Notes under the pieces: model-generated
What the model was told of the DNA's origin: nothing
Databases searched by the model: none
What the model saw: only the letters and a program-made list of their open reading frames with translations
Shown here: positions 1 to 11,429 of the stretch, in pieces
Layout of the letters: each line of letters starts with the position of its first letter
Position numbering within the stretch: position 1 is the first letter of the stretch
Assembly: GCF_029635795.1 (NCBI RefSeq)
Contig: NZ_CP114280.1
Location: 2,294,001-2,358,000 of the forward strand
Length of the DNA stretch: 64,000 nt
Reading direction: 5' to 3'
Origin: Dickeya lacustris
GTDB lineage: Bacteria > Pseudomonadota > Gammaproteobacteria > Enterobacterales > Enterobacteriaceae
Program-made: the position numbers and the translations under genes

Positions 1-1
1 T

Positions 2-820
2 ATGCCGCTGGTCGAGGTTATTCGCGGTGCCAAAACCAGTGAACAAACGCTCGCAGCCGTCGTCGCCTTTGCCGCCAAAATGGGTAAAACCGCCATTGTC
101 GTGAATGACTGCCCAGGCTTTTTCGTTAACCGTGTGCTGTTCCCCTATTTTGCCGCATTTTCGCTGTTGATGCGTGACGGCGCGGATTTCAGAGACATTG
201 ATGCGGTGATGGAATCCCGGTTTGGCTGGCCGATGGGCCCGGCGTATTTGCTGGATGTGGTCGGGCTGGATACCGCACATCATGCACAAGCCGTCATGTC
301 CGCCGGGTTTCCACAGCGCATGGCAAAAACCGAACGGGATGTGATTGATGTGCTGGTCGAACACCAGCGTTTGGGCCAAAAAAGCGGTGCCGGTTTCTAT
401 CGCTATCACACCGATGATAAAGGCAAGCAACGCCGCGAGCACGATGCGCAAACGGATGTATTACTCGATGCGGTATGCCAGCCCAGACGCACATTTAGTG
501 CCGATGAGATTATCGAACGGCTGATGGTGCCCATGCTCAACGAAGTGGCGCGCTGTCTGGAAGAGGGCATTGTGGCAAGCCCGGCACAGGCGGATATGGC
601 ACTGCTTTATGGGCTCGGTTTTCCCGCTTTTCGCGGCGGTGCCTGCCGCTATCTCGACACCCTCGGTGCCGAGCGTTATGCGCACATCGCGCAGTCGCTG
701 GCTGGGCTTGGGCCACTCTACCGCCTGCCTGAGAGCCTGCAACAGATGGCGCAACAGCAACAGTGTTTTTATCCGGCGGCCTTGCCACACGCCGATTTAT
801 CTCTTCATCACCCGGCATAA
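2..820 (+). CDS. fadB: Fatty acid oxidation complex subunit alpha, C-terminal part (partial)
   Basis: Only the last 272 residues are present; the frame is open to the window edge, so the true start lies upstream. This is the 3-hydroxyacyl-CoA dehydrogenase end of the multifunctional enoyl-CoA hydratase/dehydrogenase/epimerase/isomerase. Visible family signatures are the [16 protein letters not shown] stretch at the junction to the C-terminal dehydrogenase domain, [21 protein letters not shown], and the duplicated C-terminal domain with [20 protein letters not shown]. fadA starts 12 bases after the stop, the usual fadBA operon. It acts in cytoplasmic beta-oxidation as an alpha2-beta2 complex with FadA. 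The truncation is an artefact of the window. Confidence 0.97.
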   Translation: MPLVEVIRGAKTSEQTLAAVVAFAAKMGKTAIVVNDCPGFFVNRVLFPYFAAFSLLMRDGADFRDIDAVMESRFGWPMGPAYLLDVVGLDTAHHAQAVMSAGFPQRMAKTERDVIDVLVEHQRLGQKSGAGFYRYHTDDKGKQRREHDAQTDVLLDAVCQPRRTFSADEIIERLMVPMLNEVARCLEEGIVASPAQADMALLYGLGFPAFRGGACRYLDTLGAERYAHIAQSLAGLGPLYRLPESLQQMAQQQQCFYPAALPHADLSLHHPA

Positions 821-832
821 GGACGCAGAAGT

Positions 833-1996
833 ATGGAAAACGCCGTGATTGTTGATGCCCTGCGTACCCCAATGGGGCGCTCTAAAGGCGGGGCATTTCG
901 TCAGGTTCGTGCTGAAACGCTCGCCGCGCATGTGATGCGCAGCCTGCTGGAGCGTAACCCGGCATTGAACGCCGATAATATTGATGACATCTACTGGGGC
1001 TGCGTGCAGCAAACGCTGGAGCAAGGCTTTAACATCGCACGCAATGCGGCCCTGTTGGCTGAAATTCCCCATCATGTGCCCGCTGTTACCATTAACCGCC
1101 TGTGTGGTTCTTCCATGCAGGCGCTGCACGATGCGGTTCGCGCCATCAGAGTCGGCGACGCTCAGGTTTGCCTGGCCGGGGGCGTCGAGCATATGGGCCA
1201 TGTGCCGATGACTCACGGGGCTGATTTTCACCCGGGACTCAGCCACACCGTCGCCAAAGCCGCCGCCATGATGGGGCTGACCGCCGAAATGCTGGCGCGC
1301 CTGCACCGCATCAGCCGCGAACAGCAGGATGCCTTTGCCGCCCGCTCTCACCAACGGGCTTTCGCCGCGACACAATCGGGCGTGTTTTCACGCGAAATTG
1401 TGCCAACCAGCGGGCATCGCAGCGACGGCGCACTGCACCTGTTTGACTACGATGAAGTGATACGCCCAGACACCAGCCTTGAGGCGCTGGCCTCACTGCG
1501 CCCGGCATTCGATCCGGTTAACGGCACCGTAACCGCAGGCAGCTCGTCTGCGCTATCAGACGGTGCCGCCGGATTATTGGTCATGAGCGAATCTTATGCT
1601 CGCGCGTTGGGTATCGCGCCCCGGGTTCGGGTTCGCGCCACCGCCGTGGTGGGCTGTGACCCGTCGCTAATGGGGTATGGCCCGGTCCCTGCGACGCGTA
1701 AAGCCTTGCAAAGAGCGGGTCTGAGCCTACATGACATCGGCGTATTTGAATTAAATGAAGCGTTTGCCGCGCAGGTATTACCTTGCATCAACGACCTTGG
1801 CCTGATGGCGAGTCTTGATGACAAAGTGAACCTGAACGGCGGCGCAATCGCCCTGGGACACCCGCTGGGGTGCTCTGGCGCGCGTATTCTGACGACGCTG
1901 ATTAACCTGATGGAGCAACGTGATGTGGAGTTTGGCGTGGCGACGATGTGTATCGGGCTGGGCCAAGGCATTGCCACCGTGCTTGAACGGGCATGA
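833..1996 (+). CDS. fadA: 3-ketoacyl-CoA thiolase (FadA)
   Basis: 387 residues, the normal length for the beta subunit of the aerobic fatty acid oxidation complex, which cleaves 3-ketoacyl-CoA with CoA to give acetyl-CoA and a shortened acyl-CoA. The thiolase nucleophile is C91 in NRLCGSSMQ. The C-terminal motifs [16 protein letters not shown] (H343) and MCIGLGQG (C373) supply the general base and the second cysteine. The start follows the fadB stop by 12 bases and is preceded by an AAGGA-type ribosome site, so it is cotranscribed with fadB. Nothing is missing or disrupted. Confidence 0.98.
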   Translation: MENAVIVDALRTPMGRSKGGAFRQVRAETLAAHVMRSLLERNPALNADNIDDIYWGCVQQTLEQGFNIARNAALLAEIPHHVPAVTINRLCGSSMQALHDAVRAIRVGDAQVCLAGGVEHMGHVPMTHGADFHPGLSHTVAKAAAMMGLTAEMLARLHRISREQQDAFAARSHQRAFAATQSGVFSREIVPTSGHRSDGALHLFDYDEVIRPDTSLEALASLRPAFDPVNGTVTAGSSSALSDGAAGLLVMSESYARALGIAPRVRVRATAVVGCDPSLMGYGPVPATRKALQRAGLSLHDIGVFELNEAFAAQVLPCINDLGLMASLDDKVNLNGGAIALGHPLGCSGARILTTLINLMEQRDVEFGVATMCIGLGQGIATVLERA

Positions 1997-2020
1997 TAAC
2001 GCGTTTGCCGTGAGAAAGAG

Positions 2021-2047
2021 CTCAGGCGGCAGAACACGCCGCCTGAA
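2021..2047. terminator. Hairpin between fadA and the convergent ArsR-type gene
   Basis: A 9-bp stem (TCAGGCGGC at 2022-2030 with GCCGCCTGA at 2038-2046) with a 7-base loop lies between two convergent genes. There is no real T-run on either side, so it is at best a weak or factor-assisted terminator for both genes. Confidence 0.5.
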
Positions 2048-2073
2048 CTGACTGCAACGCGCCAGACGACAAC

Positions 2074-2403
2074 CTATTCTGACTGCGCCGTGGGGCAGTA
2101 GAGCGCGTAAATGGTACTGAGCAAGGTGAGTATTTTCGGGTCATCAATGCGATAGAAGATCTGCTTGCCTTCACGCCGGGTCGTCACCAGATGCAGACGC
2201 CGCATCACGCCTAATTGCTGCGACAATGTGGGCTGGTGAATATCCAGCGCCTGCTCCATTTGCCCAACCGACGCTTCGCCCTGACTGAGAAAACACATCA
2301 ACATCAGTCGATCGCCATTCGCCATGGCGCGCAGAACATCCGCCGCGCCATGCGCGGCATCACGAATGCGCTGTTCGCTGATATCCGCTGTTGCTACCGC
2401 CAT
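2074..2403 (-). CDS. ArsR/SmtB-family regulator, BigR/YgaV-like (possible persulfide sensor)
   Basis: About 109 residues from the ATG at 2403, which has AAAGG at a proper distance; an ATG 18 bases upstream lacks one. It is a single winged helix-turn-helix protein: the recognition region is QPTLSQQLGVMRRLHLVTTRREGKQIFYRI. Two cysteines stand where BigR, SqrR and YgaV carry theirs, C37 in LMCFLSQ at the end of the N-terminal helices and C103 in YALYCP near the C-terminus. In those proteins they form a di- or tetrasulfide with reactive sulfur species and release DNA. No metal-binding CxC motif of the ArsR type is seen. It stands alone between fadA and fre, with no rhodanese or sulfide dioxygenase gene beside it. 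Function as a sulfide sensor is inference. Confidence 0.8.
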   Translation of the reverse strand: MAVATADISEQRIRDAAHGAADVLRAMANGDRLMLMCFLSQGEASVGQMEQALDIHQPTLSQQLGVMRRLHLVTTRREGKQIFYRIDDPKILTLLSTIYALYCPTAQSE

Positions 2404-2467
2404 GTCGTTACCTTTTTGCATGACTGAAAGTGAACCGATCGCAAATAGAGTGACTGAGACAATCTAC

Positions 2468-2479
2468 TTTTATATAAAA
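2468..2479. promoter_or_regulatory. AT-rich palindrome upstream of the ArsR-type gene (candidate autoregulatory operator)
   Basis: A perfect 12-bp palindrome, TTTTATATAAAA, lies 65 bases upstream of the likely start of the regulator, in a position that would overlap the -10 region of its promoter. BigR-type repressors are known to bind AT-rich palindromes over their own promoters. Assignment as the operator is inferred from position and symmetry only. Confidence 0.4.
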
Positions 2480-2522
2480 TAATCATTCACAACACGTCAA
2501 GGTTGCATCGAAGCAGACGAGA

Positions 2523-3224
2523 TCAGATAAACGAAAACGCATCGCTGTACATGTGCGCCAGCTGCGCACCGCGCTCATTGCAAAAACGCTCGCGGGCAAT
2601 TTTCGCCATTTCAAAGCGTCCGGCAATATAAATATCGTGGGCGGCCAGCGAGCCAAAGTCCTGCAAGACAGCGCTCAGTACCGTACCGGAACGGCCATGC
2701 CAGCTGTCATCCGGTTGTTCAACGACCGGAATCACGCTCAGATTGGCATGCTGTTTGGACAGCGACTCCAGCTCACCCAAATCGTACAGATGGCTCAATT
2801 CTCGCCCGCCCCAATACACTGACACCGCGCGTTCAGGCTGTTGCGCCAGCACCGTTAGCAGAATCGAACGCACGTAAGAAAAACCGGTGCCTCCGGCAAT
2901 CAAAATCAACGGACGATCGCTGTCTTCACGCAGCCAAGCATCACCGTGCGGGATATCAACCAGCAGTGATTTTTCTTTCAGAATGCGATCCATCACCGCC
3001 ATCGCATACAGATTCATCTCGGATGCGCCGATATGCAGCTCAATAAATCCTTGTTCATTGGGTGTTGATGCCATCGAAAACGGGCGTTTATCCCGTTCAT
3101 CCATCACCACCATCAGGTACTGCCCGGCACGGAAAGAAAAAGGCGCCGAGGGCAACAGACGCACCCGGTAAACCGTATCGGTGATAGCTTCCACCGACGT
3201 CACTGTACAGCTCAACGTTGTCAT
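2523..3224 (-). CDS. fre: NAD(P)H-flavin reductase
   Basis: 233 residues from MTTLSC at 3224; an upstream in-frame ATG at 3326 would run into ubiD and is not the start. The enzyme reduces free riboflavin, FMN or FAD with NAD(P)H and supplies reduced flavin, for example for ferric iron reduction and to the flavin prenyltransferase/UbiD system. The N-terminal flavin-binding barrel carries RPFSMAS (47-53), and the nucleotide domain carries [13 protein letters not shown] (108-120), typical of the ferredoxin-NADP reductase superfamily. It lies 49 bases downstream of ubiD on the same strand, as in E. coli. Confidence 0.96.
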   Translation of the reverse strand: MTTLSCTVTSVEAITDTVYRVRLLPSAPFSFRAGQYLMVVMDERDKRPFSMASTPNEQGFIELHIGASEMNLYAMAVMDRILKEKSLLVDIPHGDAWLREDSDRPLILIAGGTGFSYVRSILLTVLAQQPERAVSVYWGGRELSHLYDLGELESLSKQHANLSVIPVVEQPDDSWHGRSGTVLSAVLQDFGSLAAHDIYIAGRFEMAKIARERFCNERGAQLAHMYSDAFSFI

Positions 3225-3273
3225 GCAATCCCTCTGTCGGGTCGAAGCAAAACGGACAACAGCATAAGCGCCC

Positions 3274-4770
3274 TTAACGCGGCTTATCGCTGTCATTAAA
3301 AATAGCGAGTTCATGCCACATGGCATCTACCCGCGCCACCACAGCCGGATCTTTGGTGATGGGCTGGCCCCATTCACGCTGCGTTTCTCCCGGCCATTTG
3401 TTGGTGGCATCCAGACCCATCTTGGAACCGAGCCCGGAAACCGGCGAAGCGAAATCCAGATAATCTATCGGCGTGTTTTCCACCAGCACCGTATCGCGCG
3501 CCGGATCCATACGCGTGGTGATAGCCCAAATCACATCTTTCCAGTCACGGGCATTGATATCGTCATCACAAACGATAACAAATTTGGTGTACATAAACTG
3601 GCGCAGGAAAGACCAGACGCCCATCATCACCCGTTTGGCATGCCCGGCGTACTGCTTCTTCATAGTAACCACCGCCAGACGGTAAGAACAGCCCTCAGGC
3701 GGCAGATAAAAATCGACAATTTCTGGAAATTGTTTCTGTAATAGCGGGACAAACACTTCGTTTAACGCAACGCCAAGCACCGCCGGTTCATCCGGTGGGC
3801 GGCCGGTATAGGTCGAGTGATAAATCGCATCGCGCCGCTGCGTGACATGCGTCACGGTAAATACCGGGAAGCTATCGACTTCATTATAGTAACCGGTGTG
3901 GTCGCCATAAGGCCCTTCCGGGGCGGTTTCACCCGCTTCAATGTACCCTTCCAGCACGATTTCGGCGCTGGCGGGCACCTCAAGATCGCACGACAGGCAT
4001 TTCACTACTTCGGTTTTGTGGCCGCGCAACAGCCCGGCAAAGGCATATTCGGACAACGTATCCGGCACCGGTGTGACCGCGCCAAGAATGGTCGCCGGGT
4101 CTGCGCCAAGCGCGACCGCTACCGGAAAACGCTCACCTGGCCGCTGCTGGCACCACTCCTGAAAATCCAGCGCGCCGCCACGATGAGACAACCAGCGCAT
4201 GATAAGCTTATTACGCCCAATCAACTGCTGGCGGTAAATCCCCAGATTCTGCCGCTCTTTAAACGGCCCGCGCGTCACGGTTAACCCCCATGTCACCAGC
4301 GGAGCGGCGTCACCCGGCCAGCAATGCATAATGGGAATACGGCCTAAATCAACCGCCTCGCCTTCCCACACTTGCTCCTGACAAGGCGCGCTCGACAAAC
4401 GCTTGGTCGGCATATTCAGCACCTGACGAAACTTCGGCAACTTATCCACCAGGTCACGAAACCCACGCGGCGGTTCCGGCTCTTTTAAAAATGCCAGCAG
4501 GCGGCCAACGTCACGCAGCGCGTTCACGTCCTCTTGCCCCATTCCCAGCGCCACCCGTTTAGGCGTACCAAACAGGTTGCATAGCACCGGCATGTCATAC
4601 CCTTTCGGGTTTTCAAACAGTAAGGCCGGGCCTTCAGCCCGCAGAGTGCGATCGGCAATTTCCGTCATTTCGAGGTAAGGATCTATCGGCTGACGAATGC
4701 GTTTAAGCTCGCCTCTCGCTTCAAGCTGGGCGAGAAATTCACGTAAGTCACGGTATTTCATGCTGATCAT
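3274..4770 (-). CDS. ubiD: 3-octaprenyl-4-hydroxybenzoate carboxy-lyase
   Basis: 498 residues, as expected for the prenylated-FMN-dependent decarboxylase that converts 3-octaprenyl-4-hydroxybenzoate to 2-octaprenylphenol in ubiquinone synthesis. Family blocks seen are MEDVN-like [31 protein letters not shown] (prenyl-FMN phosphate region) and [16 protein letters not shown]241 and D290 are likely members of the conserved Arg-Glu-Asp acid-base set. The start at 4770 (MISMKYRDL) matches the E. coli layout MDAMKYNDL; the ATG 9 bases further in is an alternative. It is cotranscribed with fre. Confidence 0.97.
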   Translation of the reverse strand: MISMKYRDLREFLAQLEARGELKRIRQPIDPYLEMTEIADRTLRAEGPALLFENPKGYDMPVLCNLFGTPKRVALGMGQEDVNALRDVGRLLAFLKEPEPPRGFRDLVDKLPKFRQVLNMPTKRLSSAPCQEQVWEGEAVDLGRIPIMHCWPGDAAPLVTWGLTVTRGPFKERQNLGIYRQQLIGRNKLIMRWLSHRGGALDFQEWCQQRPGERFPVAVALGADPATILGAVTPVPDTLSEYAFAGLLRGHKTEVVKCLSCDLEVPASAEIVLEGYIEAGETAPEGPYGDHTGYYNEVDSFPVFTVTHVTQRRDAIYHSTYTGRPPDEPAVLGVALNEVFVPLLQKQFPEIVDFYLPPEGCSYRLAVVTMKKQYAGHAKRVMMGVWSFLRQFMYTKFVIVCDDDINARDWKDVIWAITTRMDPARDTVLVENTPIDYLDFASPVSGLGSKMGLDATNKWPGETQREWGQPITKDPAVVARVDAMWHELAIFNDSDKPR

Positions 4771-4967
4771 CTGGAAAGTCAGTGGTGCGGCTATTATAGA
4801 GGCTCTTCACCATGCTGTCGCTTGCTGGTAATGCGGTTTGTTCCTGAACACTCGGAACATTCTCAGGGTGAAAAATCCATTATGGAAATTCTTATCCCGC
4901 ATGGCTTTTGCTATGCTGCGCGCTGTGACAACCACTGAATATGCCAACCACAAAACTAAGTGAAACT

Positions 4968-5456
4968 ATGCAAGCCTGGTATCTACTGTATTGCAAGCGC
5001 GGCCAACTGCTACGGGCCAAAGAACATCTGGAGCGCCAGGAGGTTGTTTGCCTCAGTCCGATGATAACACTCGAAAAAATCGTCCGGGGTAAACGCACCG
5101 AGGTCAACGAACCGCTGTTTCCCAATTACCTGTTTGTGGAATTTGACCCGGAACAGATCCATACCACCACGGTGGGCTCAACCCGTGGCGTCAGCCATTT
5201 TGTACGCTTCGGCAAGCTCCCGGCGACCGTTCCCCAACAGGTGATTAATGATTTACGCCAACATCAAGAAGCGCGTTATGTTGACCCACAAACGCCTCAG
5301 CCGGGTGATAGCGTGGTGATTACCGAAGGTGTATTCAGCGGGTTGCAAGCCATTTATACCGAACCTGACGGCGAGGCCCGCTCCATGCTGTTACTCAATT
5401 TGCTCAACAAGCCGATACGCCAGAGTATCGACAACCGTCAGTTTAAAAAAGCCTGA
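4968..5456 (+). CDS. rfaH: Transcription antitermination protein RfaH
   Basis: 162 residues from [12 protein letters not shown] at 4968, the same length and N-terminus as E. coli RfaH; an in-frame ATG 27 bases upstream is less likely. It is an operon-specific NusG paralogue: an NGN domain (1-100, with [11 protein letters not shown] and [10 protein letters not shown]) and a short KOW domain at the C-terminus ([26 protein letters not shown]) that changes from helical hairpin to beta barrel. It loads on RNA polymerase at ops sites and lets long LPS, capsule and secretion operons be read through. It is transcribed divergently from ubiD and convergently with hemB. Confidence 0.97.
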   Translation: MQAWYLLYCKRGQLLRAKEHLERQEVVCLSPMITLEKIVRGKRTEVNEPLFPNYLFVEFDPEQIHTTTVGSTRGVSHFVRFGKLPATVPQQVINDLRQHQEARYVDPQTPQPGDSVVITEGVFSGLQAIYTEPDGEARSMLLLNLLNKPIRQSIDNRQFKKA

Positions 5457-5460
5457 CAGT

Positions 5461-5501
5461 GATGACGGCCCCATCAAGGGATGGATGCGGGAGCCGTCAT
5501 C
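5461..5501. terminator. Hairpin between convergent rfaH and hemB
   Basis: GATGACGGC at 5461-5469 can pair with GCCGTCATC at 5493-5501 across a 23-base loop, four bases after the rfaH stop. There is no T-run, so termination strength is uncertain. Position between two convergent genes suggests a shared function. Confidence 0.45.
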
Positions 5502-5519
5502 GTGACACGGTGAGGTGCG

Positions 5520-6554
<1,035 letters not shown>

Positions 6555-7349
6555 TTACAGACCTGGCCGGAAAATCCGCCGGGCATTGTCATCCGCTATT
6601 TTGCCAAGCCTGATGGCATCCTGACCGCGCCAGGTCGCAACCTGCCGGACAATATGTGGCAAAAAGCAGGGTTCATTTCGTCGGGATGTCGGTTTTGGAT
6701 GTAAATCCCGAGGAAGCAAATAGGGCGCATCGGTTTCCAGCAATAAGCGGTCGTCAGGGATGCGTGGCAACAGTGCCCGCAGCGCTAACCCGCGCCGCTC
6801 ATCGCACACCCAACCGGTAATGCCAATCATCAGCCCGGCGCGCAGACACGCATCCAGCTCATCGCCCGTGCCGGTAAAACAGTGCAATACCACCGCAGGA
6901 AGCTTGCCAAGCCAGGGCGTCAGTATCGCCATAAAGCGATCGTGCGCGTCGCGGCAATGCAAAAAAACCGGCAGCGCTTTTTCAGCAGCAAGCGCCAACT
7001 GGGCGCTAAACGCCTGCTCTTGCTGCGCGGGGGTAGAAAAATTACGGTTAAAATCGAGCCCGCATTCGCCGATGGCCAGTACCTGCGGCTGCGCGGCCAA
7101 TTGAAAAATAGCCTCGGCGCTGGTCTCGTCCCAATGGCTCGCATCATGCGGGTGTACCCCAGCGGTTGACCAGCAAAAATCGGGATAATGGCTCGCCAGC
7201 ACCTGCGCCTGCCGACTCTCTTCAACGTCAGTCCCCGTTAGCAACAACCCTGTGACACCCGCTTCGCGCGCCCGCGCAATCACGTGGTCGCGGTCAGCCT
7301 GAAATTGCGGGCTGGTTAAATTCACACCAATATCAAACATCTCTGGCAA
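6555..7349 (-). CDS. tatD: TatD family metal-dependent deoxyribonuclease
   Basis: 264 residues of the amidohydrolase-fold TatD family, 3'-5' exonuclease on DNA/RNA with roles in damaged-DNA turnover; it is not needed for Tat export. Metal-binding signatures seen are the N-terminal [11 protein letters not shown] (usually DxHxHL; here the DxGxNL variant typical of the TatD subgroup), GECGLDFNR (glutamate ligand), [17 protein letters not shown] and LLETDAPYL. It follows tatC on the same strand but is separated from it by 122 bases and a terminator, so it may have its own promoter and run into hemB. Confidence 0.95.
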   Translation of the reverse strand: MPEMFDIGVNLTSPQFQADRDHVIARAREAGVTGLLLTGTDVEESRQAQVLASHYPDFCWSTAGVHPHDASHWDETSAEAIFQLAAQPQVLAIGECGLDFNRNFSTPAQQEQAFSAQLALAAEKALPVFLHCRDAHDRFMAILTPWLGKLPAVVLHCFTGTGDELDACLRAGLMIGITGWVCDERRGLALRALLPRIPDDRLLLETDAPYLLPRDLHPKPTSRRNEPCFLPHIVRQVATWRGQDAIRLGKIADDNARRIFRPGL

Positions 7350-7393
7350 CTCCGCGCGTTATGTCCAGCAAGGTTTCTTCCGGGCCCAAAAGA

Positions 7394-7417
7394 CAACACC
7401 TCCCGAAAGAGGTGTTG
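7394..7417 (-). terminator. Rho-independent terminator after tatABC
   Basis: CAACACCTC (7394-7402) and GAGGTGTTG (7409-7417) form a 9-bp stem with a CCGAAA loop. Read on the minus strand it is followed by TCTTTTGG, a short T-run. It lies 54 bases after the tatC stop, ending the tat operon before tatD. Confidence 0.8.
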
Positions 7418-7471
7418 CGCTAAACCAGTGTGACATTCTCTGCCACACAACCCTGTCACGATACGCCACCA

Positions 7472-8242
7472 TCAGGAAGACGGCGCGGATTCGTCCATAC
7501 TCTCATCTTCATCAGGGCGACGACGTTTACCGACGTAGAAACGGGCGAAGAACACGCCGACTTCAAACAGCAGATACATCGGAATCGCCAACAGGGTTTG
7601 CGAGAACACATCCGGTGGTGTCAGCAACATCCCGACCACAAATGCGCCTACCAGCACGTAAGGACGCTTCTGCTTGAGTCCTTCCGGCGTGACCACTCCG
7701 CTCCAGCACAGCAGCACAATCGCTACCGGAACTTCAAACGACACCCCAAATGCCATAAACAGCGCCATCACGAAATCAAGATAGTTATTGATATCGGTGG
7801 CGATCAATACGCCTTTCGGCGCGGTTTGTGCGAAAAAGGCGAACGCCAGTGGAAACACAATAAAATAGGCAAAGGCCATGCCCATATAAAACAACAGGCT
7901 ACTCGATACCAGCAACGGCATCATCAGCCGACGCTCATGCTTGTACAACGCCGGGGCGATAAATGCCCATACCTGATACAACACCAACGGTGCCGACAAG
8001 AACACCGAGACAATCAGCGTCAGTTTAATCGGGGTGAAAAACGGCGAGGCCACATCGGTCGCAATCATGCTGGCACCGACAGGCATCTGTTTTATCAACG
8101 GGGCGGAAACGATCTGGTAAATATCGTTAGCGAAATAGATTAACGCCAGAAATACCACCAGTACGCTGATAATGCTGTTTAACAGTCGTTTGCGCAGTTC
8201 TATCAAATGACTGATCAGCGGTTGGGTTTGATCAACAGCCAT
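7472..8242 (-). CDS. tatC: Sec-independent protein translocase TatC
   Basis: 256 residues, a six-helix inner-membrane protein that reads the twin-arginine signal peptide and builds the translocase with TatA and TatB. The N-terminal cytoplasmic stretch [13 protein letters not shown] contains the conserved glutamate-leucine-arginine motif that binds signal peptides. Further hallmarks are [11 protein letters not shown] (periplasmic loop), [15 protein letters not shown] [11 protein letters not shown] in the fourth segment, and [23 protein letters not shown]. It starts 3 bases after the tatB stop. Confidence 0.98.
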   Translation of the reverse strand: MAVDQTQPLISHLIELRKRLLNSIISVLVVFLALIYFANDIYQIVSAPLIKQMPVGASMIATDVASPFFTPIKLTLIVSVFLSAPLVLYQVWAFIAPALYKHERRLMMPLLVSSSLLFYMGMAFAYFIVFPLAFAFFAQTAPKGVLIATDINNYLDFVMALFMAFGVSFEVPVAIVLLCWSGVVTPEGLKQKRPYVLVGAFVVGMLLTPPDVFSQTLLAIPMYLLFEVGVFFARFYVGKRRRPDEDESMDESAPSS

Positions 8243-8245
8243 ACG

Positions 8246-8839
8246 TTAACGATCACCAGAAGGTTGGGAAGAAACAGCAGTGACCGACTGCGCAGCGCTC
8301 GCTTTAATCTCGACTGCTTTATGTTCAGCGGTATTCTGCACGACGACGTTATGCTCATCCGATGGGCTGGCAGAGACGCCCGGTGCATGGCTCGCCACAA
8401 ACGCCGATGCCTTGGCACTGTTGGCATCCGGCGCATCAGCAGGCGCTGACGTGACAGCAGACGACGTTTCGGCTTGCTTACCATCACCCATATGCGGCTC
8501 TGATAACGGAACATGTTCCGGTAATTCAGTGCCATCCGGTTTAATACTGATGGGGCGTTTTATGGCTTGTGCCGCCTCTTTCAGTTCATCCATCGATGCC
8601 TTGAGCTCTGGGGATAAATTCTGCAACTGGCTCGCCTGTTCCACCTTTTTCAGGCTTTCCTGCAATTCCTGTAGTTTCATCTCCTGAGCCAGTTCGTTTT
8701 GCACCGTCGATGCCAGCGAACGCAAGGTACGAATCCAGCCCGCCACCGTTCTGACTGCAACCGGCAGACGCTCAGGCCCCAACACCACCAGTGCTATCAC
8801 AAACACCAGTAACAGTTCACCAAAGCCGATATCAAACAC
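8246..8839 (-). CDS. tatB: Sec-independent protein translocase TatB
   Basis: 197 residues, somewhat longer than the 171 of E. coli because of a long acidic and alanine-rich cytoplasmic tail. An N-terminal transmembrane helix ([20 protein letters not shown]) with E8 and the GPERLP hinge is followed by an amphipathic helix. It forms the receptor unit with TatC. The tail from about residue 110 is low complexity (many Ala, Ser, Val, Asp) and is not conserved. It lies 3 bases from tatA upstream and 3 from tatC downstream. Confidence 0.97.
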   Translation of the reverse strand: MFDIGFGELLLVFVIALVVLGPERLPVAVRTVAGWIRTLRSLASTVQNELAQEMKLQELQESLKKVEQASQLQNLSPELKASMDELKEAAQAIKRPISIKPDGTELPEHVPLSEPHMGDGKQAETSSAVTSAPADAPDANSAKASAFVASHAPGVSASPSDEHNVVVQNTAEHKAVEIKASAAQSVTAVSSQPSGDR

Positions 8840-8842
8840 CAG

Positions 8843-9100
8843 TTACACCCGCTCTTTAGACTGATTTTTCTCTTCCTGACTGCCCTGCGACTTATGCTCC
8901 GTCATGGCCTTGGTCGCAAAGTCAGCATCCTGTTGCTGTTTTTCGTCCTGGGTTGCGGGCTGATCATCACTCATCGCTTTTTTGAAGCCTTTAATCGATG
9001 CGCCCAGATCGGCACCAAGCGACTTGAGTTTGCCGGTACCGAACAATAAAACCACAATAACCGCTATCAATAACAAACTTGGAAGACTAATACCGCCCAT
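8843..9100 (-). CDS. tatA: Sec-independent protein translocase TatA
   Basis: 85 residues from [11 protein letters not shown] at 9100; an in-frame ATG seven codons upstream is not the family start. It has a short N-terminal membrane helix, the FGTGKL hinge and the conserved amphipathic segment [15 protein letters not shown], then a charged tail. It polymerises to form the passage for folded twin-arginine substrates. First gene of tatABC; the leader lies in the 73 bases between it and ubiB, which is on the same strand upstream. Confidence 0.97.
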   Translation of the reverse strand: MGGISLPSLLLIAVIVVLLFGTGKLKSLGADLGASIKGFKKAMSDDQPATQDEKQQQDADFATKAMTEHKSQGSQEEKNQSKERV

Positions 9101-9173
9101 ACTGCCTACCTCTTTGTGCAAAAAGGATTCATGTGACGCCTTATCACGATAACACCGCTGATAAAACGCTGAT

Positions 9174-10811
9174 TCAACGTGTACGCCGCCAGCCTATCAT
9201 CCAGGCGACAAAACCGGCGGCGATGAGCCCGGCAGGGACAATATCCGCCTCGACCTGACTAATCAGTAACGCTGTGCCACTGAGCAACAGCGCCGCCCCG
9301 ACGCCAAGCAGATAACGAGACTGCCCCTGACGCGTGTGCTGGGTGCGCAGTTCATGGGATAACCTCTCCATATTCTGCTTCAGCATCTTATGCTGGCGTA
9401 AGCTGTCATAGAACAACTCTGGGATCTCTGGCAGCTTTTCTGCCCAAAACGGTGCTTTCTCTTTGAATGCCCGCAGCATGGCAGGTAAACCAACCTGGTC
9501 TTTTAACCAGGTTTCTAAAAAGGGTTTCGCTGTCTTCCACAAATCCAGTTGTGGGTAGAGCTGGCGGCCAACGCCTTCAATATACAGCAACGTCTTTTGC
9601 AACAGCACCAGTTGTGGCTGCACTTCCATATTGAAGCGACGAGCGGTATTAAAGAGGTTCAATAATACATGACCAAAAGAAATTTCTGCTAACGGCTTTT
9701 CAAATATCGGCTCGCAGACGGTGCGAATAGCAAATTCGAACTCTTCAACATTTGTATCCTGCGGAACCCAGCCAGAATCGACATGCAGCTCGGCCACACG
9801 GCGGTAATCGCGGTTAAAGAAAGCGATAAAATTCTCAGCCAGATAACGCTTATCCTCTTTGTTAAGAGAACCGACAATGCCGCAATCAATACCGATATAT
9901 TGCGGATCTTCCGGGTGCTCGTAGCTGACAAAGATATTGCCGGGATGCATATCCGCATGGAAAAAGCTGTCGCGAAATACCTGAGTGAAAAACACCTGTA
10001 CGCCGCGCTCTGCGAGTAGCGGCATGTTCACGCCATGCCGTTTAAGCGCCTCAATATCCGACACCGGTATTCCGTAAATGCGCTCCATAACGAGCACACG
10101 CTCGTTACAGTAATCGGAATAGACTTCCGGGACGTACAGCATCGGGCTATTTTCAAAATTTCGCCGCAACTGGATGGCATTGGCCGCTTCTCGCAGCAAA
10201 TTCAATTCATCCAGCAGCGTTTTTTCATAGTCACGCACCACTTCTCGCGGGCGTAGACGCCGTCCATCAGGCAATAAAATCGGCAGCCAGCCAGCCAGAC
10301 GATTCATCAGCCTCATATCGGCTTTAATCACCGGCAGAATATCTGGCCGAATCACTTTAATGACGATTGCTTTGCCGGTGCTTTTCAGACGGGCGGTATG
10401 TACCTGAGCGATTGAAGCCGATGCCAGCGGTTTGACCTCAAAGTCGTCAAACCAGGTTTCCAGCTTCCCGCCCATCGACGCTTCAATTTGCTGACGGGCA
10501 CGTTTGCCATCAAACGGCTCAACCTGATCTTGTAACATCGCCAGTTGATCGGCGATGGCCGGAGGGAACAAATCGCGGCGGGTTGACATCATCTGGCCAA
10601 ACTTAATCCACACCGGCCCCAGTTCCTGCAACGCCAGACGCAGGCGTTCGCCCAGTGGCTTTTCTTTATGGCGATTTGGCATCCAAAACAATAGCTTGCG
10701 CCATAAACGCAGCGGTAGCGTCAGTGGAATACGAGGGATAAGCTCATCCAGCCCATAACTCAGCAATACCCCAATAATGCGGTAAAGACGCAATAATTCT
10801 CCCGGCGTCAT
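9174..10811 (-). CDS. ubiB: Ubiquinone biosynthesis kinase-like protein UbiB
   Basis: 545 residues of the ABC1/ADCK atypical kinase family, an ATPase needed for coenzyme Q synthesis. The KxGQ extension reads [16 protein letters not shown] near residue 80, the alanine-rich loop is [13 protein letters not shown], and the catalytic loop and metal-binding part read [13 protein letters not shown] and GIDCGIVG. Two C-terminal hydrophobic helices ([18 protein letters not shown] and [17 protein letters not shown]) anchor it to the inner membrane. The start overlaps the ubiJ stop by 4 bases, so ubiE-ubiJ-ubiB are coupled. Confidence 0.97.
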   Translation of the reverse strand: MTPGELLRLYRIIGVLLSYGLDELIPRIPLTLPLRLWRKLLFWMPNRHKEKPLGERLRLALQELGPVWIKFGQMMSTRRDLFPPAIADQLAMLQDQVEPFDGKRARQQIEASMGGKLETWFDDFEVKPLASASIAQVHTARLKSTGKAIVIKVIRPDILPVIKADMRLMNRLAGWLPILLPDGRRLRPREVVRDYEKTLLDELNLLREAANAIQLRRNFENSPMLYVPEVYSDYCNERVLVMERIYGIPVSDIEALKRHGVNMPLLAERGVQVFFTQVFRDSFFHADMHPGNIFVSYEHPEDPQYIGIDCGIVGSLNKEDKRYLAENFIAFFNRDYRRVAELHVDSGWVPQDTNVEEFEFAIRTVCEPIFEKPLAEISFGHVLLNLFNTARRFNMEVQPQLVLLQKTLLYIEGVGRQLYPQLDLWKTAKPFLETWLKDQVGLPAMLRAFKEKAPFWAEKLPEIPELFYDSLRQHKMLKQNMERLSHELRTQHTRQGQSRYLLGVGAALLLSGTALLISQVEADIVPAGLIAAGFVAWMIGWRRTR

Positions 10812-11422
10812 CGCTCCCCCTCAATCCTTGCCAGACGTGCGGCCAGCGCGTCAACCGCTTGATCCAATGCGTCCACCTCACTGGCAAACCAAAGCCCTTC
10901 GAGTTTGCCGGGAGATAAACGCCACTCCTCAGTCATTGTTTCTGATAATGCCTGCTGCTGACGCGCGATACCACGAGTGATGCCTTGCACACATCGGCTC
11001 GCCACTCGGCTCACGCTCTCTGCGGCAATATCGCCAAGCCAGGGCGACATCCACTGTGCAAAATCGAACTCGGCCATGTCCAGCAGTGAAACGAACTGCT
11101 GCATCACCTGAATATCCCCTTCCAGCACCAGATCGCCACTGCGCATCAGCGCCGAAAGTTGCTGGCGATCGCGCAATTTAAGCAGTGCGGGGAGCCGTGT
11201 TTGCAACAGACAATCCGGCGACATCGACCACTGATTGACGACGTCAAGACGATACTCAGAGAACACCAGCACCAGCGGGGTCTCAAACTCGGCTACGTCA
11301 ATACGCAACGTTTTTCCATGCAAACGCTGGCGCGCCGCTTTCATACTGCGGTCACGAAACAAGAGTGAATTCAGTGCCGTTTCCAGCGTTGCCGTCAACA
11401 CAGGCATTATCAACATAGGCAT
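10808..11422 (-). CDS. ubiJ: Ubiquinone biosynthesis accessory factor UbiJ
   Basis: 204 residues from MPMLIMPVL at 11422, which places the start 8 bases after the ubiE stop; further in-frame ATGs at 11416 and 11461 exist. It has the SCP2-like lipid-binding domain in the N-terminal half ([51 protein letters not shown]) and a C-terminal coiled-coil ([23 protein letters not shown]). In E. coli it scaffolds the soluble Ubi metabolon together with UbiK. It lies between ubiE and ubiB, the invariant order. Confidence 0.95.
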   Translation of the reverse strand: MPMLIMPVLTATLETALNSLLFRDRSMKAARQRLHGKTLRIDVAEFETPLVLVFSEYRLDVVNQWSMSPDCLLQTRLPALLKLRDRQQLSALMRSGDLVLEGDIQVMQQFVSLLDMAEFDFAQWMSPWLGDIAAESVSRVASRCVQGITRGIARQQQALSETMTEEWRLSPGKLEGLWFASEVDALDQAVDALAARLARIEGER

Positions 11423-11429
11423 ACCCAAC

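Noticed and set aside
2..820. fadB as a truncated gene
   Set aside because: The frame is open to the window start, so truncation is due to the window border.
7430..8143. Long plus-strand open frame opposite tatC
   Set aside because: Arg/His/Gln-rich antisense of tatC, with no family motif; tatC is strongly supported.
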